This document shows positions 1-6,564 of a DNA stretch of 10,076 bases, piece after piece. Source of the DNA: Acetobacteraceae bacterium (GTDB lineage Bacteria > Pseudomonadota > Alphaproteobacteria > Acetobacterales > Acetobacteraceae); assembly GCA_003133265.1 (NCBI GenBank), contig PKWQ01000044.1:16211-26286 (forward strand), read 5' to 3'. The translations under genes and the position numbers were made by a program. The number at the start of each line of letters is the position of its first letter. The stretch's first letter is position 1. Under the pieces are notes generated by a model, which was given only the letters and a program-made list of their open reading frames with translations, made no database searches and was not told the origin of the DNA.

Positions 1-12
1 ATGGGGGGCTGA
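1..12 (+). CDS. Possible 3' end of an upstream gene (birA-like by synteny)
   Basis: The first twelve bases read ATG GGG GGC TGA, so an upstream frame could end here, four bases before the coaX start. In many alphaproteobacteria the gene before coaX is birA (biotin-[acetyl-CoA-carboxylase] ligase), often with little or no spacing. Nothing in three residues identifies the product. The call rests only on synteny and on the very short gap. The G-run at 3-8 may also serve as a crude ribosome-binding site for coaX. Confidence 0.25.
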   Translation: MGG

Positions 13-16
13 TCGC

Positions 17-826
17 GTGCTTCTGGTCATCGACGCCGGCAATACCAATGTCGTCTGCGCCGTGCATGATGGCGACAGCTGGCGCGGCATTTTTCGCATC
101 GCCACCGACCCGCAGCGCACGTCCGATGAATACGCCGTCTGGCTGCTGACGCTGCTGACCCACTCCGGGCTGAAGCCGGCGGAGATATCGCGCGCGGTGA
201 TCGGCACCGTGGTGCCGGCGGCGCTGTATCATCTGCGCCGGCTGTGCCGCGACTGGTTCTATGCCGAGCCGCTGGTTGCCCGCGCCAATCTGGACTGGGG
301 CTTCGAGATCAAGGTCGACCAGCCGGGAGAGGTCGGGGCGGACCGTCTGCTGAACTCGCTGGCCGCGCACCGGCAGTTCGGCGGGCCGCTGGTGGTGGTG
401 GATTTCGGCACCGCCACCACGTTCGACGTGGTCGATCACGACGGCGCCTATCTGGGCGGCGCGATCGCCCCGGGGATCAATCTGTCGATCGAGGCGCTGC
501 ACCGCGCCGCCGCCCGCCTGCCGCGCATCGGCATCGGCCGGCCGCAATCGGTGATCGGGCGCGCGACCGTGCCGGCCATGCAGTCGGGCGTCTATTGGGG
601 CTATATCGGGCTGGTCGAGGGTCTGGTGACCCGCATCAAGGCGGAATATGGCGCGCCGCTGAAGGTGGTGGCCACTGGCGGCCTGGCGCCGCTGTTCGCC
701 GAGGGCACGATGATGATCGAGCGAATTGAGCCTGATCTCACGCTTGATGGCCTGCGGATGTTGGCGGATCGCAACCCCGCCCCCACATTATCGAAAGACA
801 GGCAACGCCTGCACGATACCGAATAA
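17..826 (+). CDS. coaX: Type III pantothenate kinase
   Basis: CoaX phosphorylates pantothenate with ATP, the first step of coenzyme A synthesis, in the cytosol. It is an ASKHA-fold enzyme, unrelated to CoaA, that usually needs a monovalent cation. The 269-residue product has the expected motifs: an N-terminal phosphate-binding DxGNTN (D6-N11), GADR at 107-110 with D109 as the likely catalytic base, DFGTATT at 129-135, and GGAIAPG at 147-153. The start is GTG at 17, which places the first beta strand (LLVID) directly at the N terminus as in the family. The family core seems to end near residue 254 (DGLRMLADRN). The last 15 or so residues form a polar tail encoded by DNA visibly less G+C-rich than the rest. 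RNase J follows after 15 nt, so co-transcription is likely. Identification is secure; the start codon is fairly sure. Confidence 0.96.
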   Translation: MLLVIDAGNTNVVCAVHDGDSWRGIFRIATDPQRTSDEYAVWLLTLLTHSGLKPAEISRAVIGTVVPAALYHLRRLCRDWFYAEPLVARANLDWGFEIKVDQPGEVGADRLLNSLAAHRQFGGPLVVVDFGTATTFDVVDHDGAYLGGAIAPGINLSIEALHRAAARLPRIGIGRPQSVIGRATVPAMQSGVYWGYIGLVEGLVTRIKAEYGAPLKVVATGGLAPLFAEGTMMIERIEPDLTLDGLRMLADRNPAPTLSKDRQRLHDTE

Positions 827-841
827 CAAAGAAAGCCATAA

Positions 842-2488
842 ATGAACGCTACTTCCGGTGATCTGGCCTTCCTGCCCCTGGGCGGGACGGGCGAGATCGG
901 CATGAATCTCAATCTCTACCGTTGCGACGGCAAATGGCTGGCGGTCGATTGCGGCATCGGCTTCGGCGGCTCCGAGCTGCCGGAGGTCGACGTGATGATG
1001 GCCGATCCCCGCTTCATCGCCGAGCGGCGCGACCGGCTGCTGGGCCTGGTGATCACGCACGCGCATGAGGACCATATCGGCGCGGTTGCCTGGCTGTGGC
1101 CGCAACTGCGCTGCCCGGTCTACGCCACGCCCTTCGCCGCCGCCGTGCTGCGGCGCAAGCTGACCGAGGTCGGCTTGCAGAACCAGGTGAAGCTGCATGT
1201 GGTGCCGACCGGCGGCTCGATCGAACTGGCGCCATTCTCGCTCCAGTTCATCCAGGTGACGCACTCGATCCCGGAGGCGCAATCGCTGGCCATCACCACG
1301 CCGCACGGCATCGTGCTGCATACCGGCGATTGGAAGCTCGACCCGAAGCCGCTGCTCGGCCCCATGACGAACGAGGCCGCGTTCGCCGCCCTGGGCGACA
1401 AGGGCGTGTTGGCGCTGGTCTGCGATTCCACCAACGCCATGGTGGAAGGCCATTCCGGGTCCGAGGCCGAGGTGCGCCAGAGCATGACGGCGCTGATCCG
1501 CAGCATCGAGGGCCGGGTGGCGGTGACCTGCTTCGCCTCCAACGTCGCGCGGATGGAGAGCATTGCGCTGGCCGCGCGCGATTGCGGGCGCAGCGTGGCG
1601 CTGTTCGGCCGGTCCTTGCGTAACATCGAGGCGGCGGCGCGCGAGTGCGGCTATCTGCGCGAGGTGCCGGAGTTCCTGGGCGAGGACGACGCGGAGGACG
1701 TGCCGGACGACAATCTGCTGATCCTGACCACCGGCAGCCAGGGCGAGCCGCGCAGCGCGCTGGCGCGCATCGCCACGGACAGCCACCCGCGCATGTCGCT
1801 GGGCGAGGGCGACACGGTGATCTTCTCCAGCCGCATGATCCCCGGCAACGAGCGGGCGATTGGGGCGGTGCAGGACAATCTGGTGCGCCGGGGCGCGCGG
1901 GTGATGACGGATGCGGACCATGTGGTCCATGTCTCCGGCCATCCGGCGCGCGACGAATTGCGCCGGCTCTACAAGCTTGTCCGGCCGCGCTACGCGGTGC
2001 CGGTGCATGGCGAGTGGCGGCATCTGTCCGCGCACGCCGCGCTGGCGCAGGAGGCGGGTGCCAGCCCGATCCTGCTGGAGGATGGCGATATCCTCAATCT
2101 GGCGCCGGGCCGGGTCGAGGTGGTCGACAGCGCGCCGGTGGGGCGGCTGGTGCTGGACGGCAACCGGCTGATGCCGCTGAATGGCGGGGTGCTCGCCGCG
2201 CGGCGGCGGATGCTATTCAACGGCGTGGTGCTGGGCAGTCTGGCGGTGGATGCCGCCGGCAAGATCCTGGGTAAGCCTCAGGTGAGCGCGCCCGGCCTGT
2301 TCGAGCCGGAGGACCCGGAAACCGACCGGGTCACCAGGGAGTTCGCCACTGCCGTCGCCGACCTGCCGGCACCGCTGCGGCGCGACGATTCCGCGCTGGC
2401 GGACGCGGCGCGCGCGGCGCTGCGCCGGGCGTTGGGCAAGCGGTTGCAGAAGCGGCCGCTGGTGGACGTGCATTTGTTGCGTGTGTGA
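842..2488 (+). CDS. rnj: Ribonuclease J (beta-CASP metallo-beta-lactamase RNase)
   Basis: RNase J is a zinc-dependent 5'-3' exoribonuclease and endoribonuclease that acts in rRNA maturation and mRNA decay. The 548-residue length fits the alphaproteobacterial enzyme. The metallo-beta-lactamase core begins at residue 8 (LAFLPLGGTGEIGMN). Metal ligands are in HAHEDH (H73, H75, D77, H78), then H141 (HSIPEAQS) and HTGD (H160, D163). The beta-CASP insertion carries the TTGSQGEPRSALARIA segment typical of the family, and HVSGHP followed by VPVHGEW (H389) returns to the lactamase fold. The remaining 150 or so residues are the family's C-terminal domain. The start ATG at 842 has only a weak purine-rich leader (AAAGAAAG), which fits translation coupled to coaX 15 nt upstream. 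The DUF1467 gene starts 6 nt after the stop. A metabolic lactamase is unlikely, given the beta-CASP motifs. Confidence 0.96.
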   Translation: MNATSGDLAFLPLGGTGEIGMNLNLYRCDGKWLAVDCGIGFGGSELPEVDVMMADPRFIAERRDRLLGLVITHAHEDHIGAVAWLWPQLRCPVYATPFAAAVLRRKLTEVGLQNQVKLHVVPTGGSIELAPFSLQFIQVTHSIPEAQSLAITTPHGIVLHTGDWKLDPKPLLGPMTNEAAFAALGDKGVLALVCDSTNAMVEGHSGSEAEVRQSMTALIRSIEGRVAVTCFASNVARMESIALAARDCGRSVALFGRSLRNIEAAARECGYLREVPEFLGEDDAEDVPDDNLLILTTGSQGEPRSALARIATDSHPRMSLGEGDTVIFSSRMIPGNERAIGAVQDNLVRRGARVMTDADHVVHVSGHPARDELRRLYKLVRPRYAVPVHGEWRHLSAHAALAQEAGASPILLEDGDILNLAPGRVEVVDSAPVGRLVLDGNRLMPLNGGVLAARRRMLFNGVVLGSLAVDAAGKILGKPQVSAPGLFEPEDPETDRVTREFATAVADLPAPLRRDDSALADAARAALRRALGKRLQKRPLVDVHLLRV

Positions 2489-2494
2489 GGGAAG

Positions 2495-2752
2495 ATGGAC
2501 TGGTTTACCGGCGTCATCGTCTATGTGCTGATCTGGTGGATCGGCCTGTTCGCCGTGCTGCCGTTCTTCGCCCGCCCGGTGGCGGAACCCGATGCGAACA
2601 CCGGCTGGCGCGGCGCGCCGGCGACGGTGCGTGTCGGGCGGATCGTGCTCGTCAACACCCTGGTCGCAGCCATGCTGTGGGCCGGGTCCGATCTGCTGAT
2701 CAGCAGTGACTGGCTGAGCTTCCGGCACGGCGTGCTGGCGATGGGGAACTGA
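2495..2752 (+). CDS. DUF1467 family small inner-membrane protein
   Basis: This 85-residue protein has two hydrophobic segments, at about residues 4-26 (with the aromatic run YVLIWWIGLF) and 46-69. A short polar loop holds the conserved-looking PFFARPVAEPD and GAPA stretches between them. That layout, the length and the position right after RNase J match the DUF1467 family of alphaproteobacteria. No biochemical function is established for the family to my knowledge. The start ATG lies 6 nt after the rnj stop, and the purines GAGGGAAG just before it overlap that stop, so this gene is very probably in the coaX-rnj transcript. In many relatives a prolyl-tRNA synthetase and lolCDE genes follow; here a terminator and an opposite-strand gene follow instead. 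The family call comes from pattern and synteny, not from a search. Confidence 0.82.
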   Translation: MDWFTGVIVYVLIWWIGLFAVLPFFARPVAEPDANTGWRGAPATVRVGRIVLVNTLVAAMLWAGSDLLISSDWLSFRHGVLAMGN

Positions 2753-2764
2753 GCATCGTGCAGC

Positions 2765-2797
2765 AAAAAATGCCCGGAGCGGCTGCCCCGGGCATTT
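2765..2797. terminator. Bidirectional intrinsic terminator
   Basis: A perfect 10-bp stem pairs 2768-2777 (AAATGCCCGG) with 2788-2797 (CCGGGCATTT) around a 10-nt loop. Read on the - strand, the stem is followed by six T (complement of 2765-2770), a good terminator for the flavin monooxygenase gene, whose stop is 31 nt upstream of the stem. Read on the + strand, it ends in TTT and can terminate the coaX-rnj-DUF1467 transcript, whose stop is 15 nt upstream. It sits exactly between convergent genes. Confidence 0.88.
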
Positions 2798-2827
2798 CCA
2801 TGATCGCCATCCGGTAGCGCCGGGCGG

Positions 2828-4090
2828 CTACTCCGCCGCCAGCGAGGGCGTGAAGGCCGGGATCGGCGCGCGGGCCTTGCTGTCCATCGGCCGCGGCCAC
2901 CAGCGGTGCTCCCACTCCGAGAACAGCGGGGCGAGCTTGGGCTTCACCTGCTCGGCGAACAGCTTGGTGTTGTACTGCGACAGCTCCTTGCTCATGTTGC
3001 CGAATTGCAGCAGCAGCATCAGGTTGCCGACATTCAGATCGGTCGCCACCGCGCGCAACTGCTCGGCCACCTCGGACGGCGAGCCGACGACGACGTAACC
3101 GGCATCCACCAGCGTCGCCATGTCGGTCGGCCGGTTCTTGAATTTCTCCGAGTAGGACGCGGCCTTGGCCACCTGGCTTTGCATGCCCAGGCGCTGCGTC
3201 TGCTCGGTGGTGTAGCCCGGCGGGGCGGCGAAGCGCGGGTCGATATGCAGGCAGCGGCCGTAGAAATATTCGGCGGCCTCACCGTACAGGTCCATGGCGT
3301 GCTGGCGGCTCTCGCCGACGCCGACGAATTGCAGGAAGCCGGCGCGGTACGGATTGCGGTCCTTGCCCAGCCGCGCCATCTCGTTCCAGAAGCCGTCCAT
3401 CGTCGCCTGCCCGGCCTTGTAGCCATAATAGGACAGGTAGCAGTAGACGTAGTCCATCTCCGCGCACCAGTGCCACGTCTCCACCGAGCCGCCGCCGGGC
3501 ACCCAGACCGGCGGATGCGGATTGTTCTGGATCGGGCGCGGCCAGATATTCACATAGCGCTGCTGGTTGTAACGGCCGTTGAAGGCGAAGGTGTCCTTCT
3601 CGGTCCAGGCTTTCACCACCAGATCGTGCGCCTCGTAATAACGTTCGCGCAGCATCGAGGGGTTCTGGCCGTAGGCGAAACAGGTATCCATCGGCGAGCC
3701 GACCGGGAAGCCCGCGATCAGCCGCCCGCCGGAGATGCAGTCGATCATCGCGAACTCTTCGGCCACCCGCGTCGGCGGGTTGTAGAGCGCCAGCGAATTG
3801 CCCATCACGCAGATCGCCGTGTCCGTCGTGCGGCGGGCCAGCGAACTGGCGATCAGGTTCGGCGACGGCATCAGCCCGTAGCCGTTGGAGTGGTGCTCGT
3901 TGACGCACACCGCGTCGAACCCGACCTCGGCGGCGTATTCCAGCTCGTCCATGAAGTCGTTGTACATGTGATGTGCGCGTTTCGGATCGAACAGCCGGGA
4001 ATCGATGTCGACCCAGACCGAGGGATGCTGGGTGCGGAAATCGTCCGGCAGTTCCGTATAGGGCATGAGATGGAACCACATCAGTTTCAT
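2828..4090 (-). CDS. LLM-class (luciferase-like) flavin-dependent monooxygenase
   Basis: The product belongs to the bacterial luciferase-like superfamily. These TIM-barrel enzymes use reduced FMN (or F420 in some subgroups) from a partner reductase to oxygenate small substrates. Supporting features in the 420 residues are the first barrel strand (MWFHLMPY), the N-EHH motif at 64-67, strand-like ARRTTDTAICVMGNSLALYNPP, the ISGGRLIAGFPVGSP segment, and PVWVPGGGS. Near the C terminus, VDAGYVVVGSPSEVAEQLRA and VGNLMLLLQFGNM match the conserved end of the barrel. It is longer than typical 330-360-residue members, with extra sequence in the region around 200-300 and a tail after residue 390. The ATG at 4090 follows a strong GGAGGGG site. 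No flavin reductase is encoded nearby. The M20 gene lies 100 nt upstream on the same strand. The substrate cannot be read from sequence; relatives act on sulfonates, aminopolycarboxylates, terpenes and N-heterocycles. Confidence 0.9.
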   Translation of the reverse strand: MKLMWFHLMPYTELPDDFRTQHPSVWVDIDSRLFDPKRAHHMYNDFMDELEYAAEVGFDAVCVNEHHSNGYGLMPSPNLIASSLARRTTDTAICVMGNSLALYNPPTRVAEEFAMIDCISGGRLIAGFPVGSPMDTCFAYGQNPSMLRERYYEAHDLVVKAWTEKDTFAFNGRYNQQRYVNIWPRPIQNNPHPPVWVPGGGSVETWHWCAEMDYVYCYLSYYGYKAGQATMDGFWNEMARLGKDRNPYRAGFLQFVGVGESRQHAMDLYGEAAEYFYGRCLHIDPRFAAPPGYTTEQTQRLGMQSQVAKAASYSEKFKNRPTDMATLVDAGYVVVGSPSEVAEQLRAVATDLNVGNLMLLLQFGNMSKELSQYNTKLFAEQVKPKLAPLFSEWEHRWWPRPMDSKARAPIPAFTPSLAAE

Positions 4091-4190
4091 GAAGCACCCC
4101 TCCAGTCGCGCGCCTGCTGGCGCTGTGTTGTTACTATTTGCCAGTAGACCATGAAACGGAGGGAGGGGGAACTGGTTCGTGGTTGCGCCG
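4091..4190 (-). promoter_or_regulatory. Leader between the M20 and monooxygenase genes
   Basis: This 100-nt gap holds the GGAGGGG ribosome-binding site of the monooxygenase (- strand, just upstream of 4090). It also holds a short inverted repeat, GCGCC-N4-GGCGC (about 4111-4124), and an imperfect dyad, TACT-N7-AGTA (4132-4146). The - strand is pyrimidine-rich and G-poor over about 4152-4172. I see no convincing -35/-10 pair and no strong terminator after the M20 stop. The two genes may therefore share a transcript, with the gap serving as leader or operator. This is weak evidence. Confidence 0.3.
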
Positions 4191-5408
4191 CTACACCAGC
4201 CCCGCCAGCGCCAGCAGCGTCGTCAGCCCGGCGGCCATGCCGCGGATGCTGGGATCGGGGGTGACGTCGATCCATTCCTCCAGCGAGTGGGCGCGCCCGC
4301 CGGTGCCGCCGGTGCCGATCTTGATGGCGGGGATGCCAAGGCTCATCGGGATGTTGGCGTCGGTCGAGGACGCCTCGAAGCTGGGCGTGAAACCATGTGC
4401 GGCGATCGCCGCATGCGCGATGCGGACCAGGTCGCTGTCTGGGTCGGTCCGCCCGGCGGGCCGGTCGCCGGTCAGCGTCGTCTCCGCCGTGATCGGGCCG
4501 GCCGCGATCGAGCGCGCATGGTTCTCGGCCGCCACCGCGGCGTCGACGATGGCGAGGAAGCGGGCTTCCAGCGTGGCGAGTTCCTCGGGGGATTCCGAGC
4601 GCAGGTCGAAATCGGTCCACACCTCGTTGGGGATGGAGTTGATCGAGGTGCCGCCGCCGGTCACCGAGGCGCTGAAGGTGGTGCGCGGGCTTTCCGGCAC
4701 CTGAACCCGGCCCAGTTCGTCGATCGCGCGGGCCATGGCGAACAGCGGATTGACGATGCCGAAGGCGCCGAAGCTGTGTCCGCCGGGGCCGCGGAAGGTC
4801 ACCCGGTAGCGTTTGGCGCCGATGCCGGTGGTGGCGATGCGCTCCATGTCCGGGCTGTCCAGCGTGATGAAGGCGGAGATGCGGTCCTTGTAGGGACCCT
4901 TGAGGAACAGATGGCGCATGCCGCGCAGGTCGCCGGGGCCTTCCTCGCCGACATCGGCGACGAACAGGATGTCGGCCCGCGTGACGATGGCGGCGGCATC
5001 CAGCGCACGCGCCAGGGCGAGCAGCACCGCGAGGCCACGCGTGTCGTCGCCGATGCCCGGCGCGAACAGCCGGTTGCCCTCCTGGCGGACCTTCAGCTCG
5101 GTGCCGGGGGGGAACACCGTGTCCAGATGCGCGGCGATACAGACCAGCGGCCCGTTGCCGGCGCCACGGCGAAGTGCCGTGATGTTGCCCTCGGTGTCGC
5201 GCTGGATATCGGTCAGCCCATCCCCGCGCGCCATCTCCATCCAGGCCGCGCCACGGACATCTTCCTGGAACGACGGGGCCGGGATCTCGGTCAGGTTGAC
5301 GATGTCGAGAACGGTGCGGCCATGCTCGGCGGCCAGCACGGCGCGGGCGCGATGATACGCTTCGGACGTCATGATGTCGTGGACGGCGGCGACGGCATCG
5401 ACGGTCAT
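4191..5408 (-). CDS. M20-family metallopeptidase/amidohydrolase
   Basis: M20/M25/M40 enzymes are cytosolic co-catalytic zinc hydrolases that cleave amide or peptide bonds in dipeptides, N-acyl amino acids or carbamoyl compounds. The 405-residue product has the full ligand set: AAHLDT (H94, D96), GIGDDTRG (bridging D121), the base and ligand pair EE (E155, E156), D184 in TLDSPD, and a final H374 in GRAHSLEEW. The inserted dimerization ('lid') domain begins near residue 190, with GPGGHSFG (H211). The order of motifs resembles peptidase T-like and CPG2-like members. I chose the ATG at 5408 over a longer frame reaching 5876. An AGGAGA site lies 7 nt upstream, the homologous fold begins soon after, and the longer frame would run antisense through the thioesterase gene. 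It is divergent from that gene. The substrate is unknown; an N-acyl or amide intermediate of the local pathway is inference. Confidence 0.9.
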   Translation of the reverse strand: MTVDAVAAVHDIMTSEAYHRARAVLAAEHGRTVLDIVNLTEIPAPSFQEDVRGAAWMEMARGDGLTDIQRDTEGNITALRRGAGNGPLVCIAAHLDTVFPPGTELKVRQEGNRLFAPGIGDDTRGLAVLLALARALDAAAIVTRADILFVADVGEEGPGDLRGMRHLFLKGPYKDRISAFITLDSPDMERIATTGIGAKRYRVTFRGPGGHSFGAFGIVNPLFAMARAIDELGRVQVPESPRTTFSASVTGGGTSINSIPNEVWTDFDLRSESPEELATLEARFLAIVDAAVAAENHARSIAAGPITAETTLTGDRPAGRTDPDSDLVRIAHAAIAAHGFTPSFEASSTDANIPMSLGIPAIKIGTGGTGGRAHSLEEWIDVTPDPSIRGMAAGLTTLLALAGLV

Positions 5409-5492
5409 TGCCGGGTCTCCTGGGCTGGATCGGGTACTATTGGAGCAGGACGGAGGTTGAGGGCAAGATACGTCTGCAACAAGGGGATGTGC
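5409..5492. promoter_or_regulatory. Divergent intergenic promoter region
   Basis: This 84-nt gap separates two divergently transcribed genes (M20 hydrolase on -, thioesterase on +), so promoters for both must lie in or near it. Visible elements are an AGGAGA site for the M20 gene and AAGGGG at 5481-5486, 6 nt before the thioesterase ATG. TACTAT at 5435-5440 reads AATAGTA on the other strand, the same heptamer as upstream of the monooxygenase. No clear paired -35 and -10 can be assigned by eye, and no strong palindromic operator is seen. Confidence 0.45.
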
Positions 5493-5888
5493 ATGAGTTT
5501 GATGGCAAAGGTGCAGGAGCAGATGGCTGGCGTGCCGGAGCATCTGGGGGTCGAATACGTCGAGGTGAGCCTCGACAGGATCGTGGCGCGGATGCTGGTG
5601 CGGCCGGATATGTGCACCACCATCAACAACATCCATGGCGGCATGCTGATGGCCTTCGCCGATACGCTCGGGGCGATGGCGGCCATCCTCAATCTGCCCG
5701 AGGGCAAATGGACGACGACGGTGGAGAGCAAGACCAACTTCCTGGCCCCGGCACCGCCCGGCAGCACGCTGATCGGCGAGGTGACGCCGCTGCACCGGGG
5801 CAGGCGGACGCAGGTCTGGGAGACTCGGATCAGCCACGAGACCGGCAAGCTGGTGGCGAAAGTGACCCAGACGCAACTTGTGCTGTAG
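5493..5888 (+). CDS. PaaI-type hotdog-fold acyl-CoA thioesterase
   Basis: Hotdog thioesterases of the PaaI/YdiI group hydrolyse acyl- or aryl-CoA esters to the free acid and CoA in the cytosol. The 131-residue length is typical. The signature NIHGGMLMAFADTLGAMAA spans 46-64, with HGG at 48-50 on the substrate helix and the likely catalytic acid D57. It is followed by the strand TVESKTNFLAPAPPG (76-90) and the final strands around TQVWETRISHE and VAKVTQTQL, the complete single hotdog. An open frame continues far upstream, but that stretch is antisense to the M20 gene. The ATG at 5493 is preceded by AAGGGG with a 6-nt spacer and gives a normal N terminus; ATG at 5487 is too close to that site. 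It is first of a probable three-gene run with the HD protein and alcohol dehydrogenase. Specificity is not readable. Confidence 0.9.
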   Translation: MSLMAKVQEQMAGVPEHLGVEYVEVSLDRIVARMLVRPDMCTTINNIHGGMLMAFADTLGAMAAILNLPEGKWTTTVESKTNFLAPAPPGSTLIGEVTPLHRGRRTQVWETRISHETGKLVAKVTQTQLVL

Positions 5889-5945
5889 GGTTGGCGCAAC
5901 CAGCCGATCGCGGGCAGGATCGGCCTAAGGAGGCAAGGAACGAGC
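5889..5945 (+). promoter_or_regulatory. Two hairpins and doubled Shine-Dalgarno site before the HD gene
   Basis: Two small perfect hairpins lie back to back. The first is GGTTG-GCG-CAACC (5889-5901). The second has a 7-bp stem, GCCGATC (5903-5909) with GATCGGC (5918-5924), and an 8-nt loop. Neither is followed by a T run, so terminator function is unlikely. Directly after come AAGGAGG (5927-5933, 12 nt from the ATG) and AAGGAA (5935-5940, 5 nt from the ATG). The hairpins could stabilise or process the downstream message; this is inference. Confidence 0.4.
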
Positions 5946-6533
5946 ATGAGCGCCTATGTCATCGACCGGACCAGCAATTCCCGCCGGGACGCGGTCGAGG
6001 GGTGGTTGTGGGGCCTGGACCTGGTATCGCCGGCCGTGCGGGAGAAGATCGTCACCGCCTGGGTGAGCACATGGTCGTCCAGCCCATACCAACATCTGTC
6101 GGAGATGCCGTTCTCGCCCCAGGCGCCGACCTACCGGCTGGAATGGCATGTCAACGACGTGACCCGCACCGGTGTCGATCTGGCGCGCCGCGCGGCGGCG
6201 GACTGGGGGGCGGAGATCGACTACGACGTGCTGATGTCGATCCTGATCCTGCACGATGTCGACAAGCCGCTGATGTACACGCGCGAGGCCGATGGCGTGG
6301 GGTATTCGCAGCTGTCCAGGGAGTTGCCGCACGGCGTGGTCGGCGCGATGCTGCTGAAGGAACTCGGGTTCCCGCACAGCGTGGTGGCGACGGTGGCGAC
6401 CCACGCCGGCAATGCGCCGTTCCACGGCACCAATTTCGAGGCCTACGTACTGCATTACGGCGACTATTTCGCGGCCGACCGGGCGATGATGCTGGAGGGC
6501 AAGCGGCCCTTCTATCAGAAGCCGGCGAAGTGA
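5946..6533 (+). CDS. HD-domain metal-dependent protein (phosphohydrolase or oxygenase unknown)
   Basis: HD-domain proteins use a His-Asp metal site. Most hydrolyse phosphomonoesters, nucleotides or phosphodiesters, but a minority (myo-inositol oxygenase, PhnZ) are mixed-valent di-iron oxygenases. The 195 residues show a plausible complete H-HD-H-H-D set: H68 (EWHVNDV), H103-D104 in ILHDVDKP, H129 (LPHGVVGAML), H153 (ATHAG), and D173 or D178 (HYGDYFAAD). This is the pattern of dinuclear HD sites rather than the shorter single-metal type. The lysine in HDVDK resembles the HDxxK of HD-GYP and YqeK-like proteins, but no GYP motif is present. There is no signal peptide or membrane segment. It starts 57 nt after the thioesterase and ends 31 nt before the dehydrogenase, so it is probably part of the same operon. 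I recognise the fold but not the specific family; the role is unassigned. Confidence 0.8.
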   Translation: MSAYVIDRTSNSRRDAVEGWLWGLDLVSPAVREKIVTAWVSTWSSSPYQHLSEMPFSPQAPTYRLEWHVNDVTRTGVDLARRAAADWGAEIDYDVLMSILILHDVDKPLMYTREADGVGYSQLSRELPHGVVGAMLLKELGFPHSVVATVATHAGNAPFHGTNFEAYVLHYGDYFAADRAMMLEGKRPFYQKPAK

Positions 6534-6564
6534 GTTCCAACCGAACCAGACTGGGGGAACGATA

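Noticed and set aside
788..2035. A 415-codon open frame on the minus strand opposite RNase J
   Set aside because: Its translation is rich in Arg, His, Gln and Ala without any domain pattern, as expected for the antisense of a G+C-biased gene. RNase J motifs on the + strand are complete.
2753..2827. Possible attachment site or insertion scar at the synteny break
   Set aside because: The only repeat is the terminator stem; there is no tRNA end, direct repeat or recombinase in the window.
2906..4147. A 413-codon open frame on the plus strand opposite the monooxygenase
   Set aside because: Low-complexity Arg/His/Gly/Val composition and no recognisable fold; it is the shadow of a clearly supported gene.
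4179..5492. N-terminal extension of the thioesterase frame to 4179, giving a 569-residue fusion
   Set aside because: The extra part runs antisense to the M20 gene, whose metal ligands are intact. A good ribosome-binding site precedes ATG 5493, and the hotdog domain alone has the normal length.
5409..5876. Upstream start at 5876 for the M20 hydrolase
   Set aside because: The extra 156 residues are antisense to the thioesterase gene and show no signal peptide or domain. ATG 5408 has AGGAGA at proper spacing.
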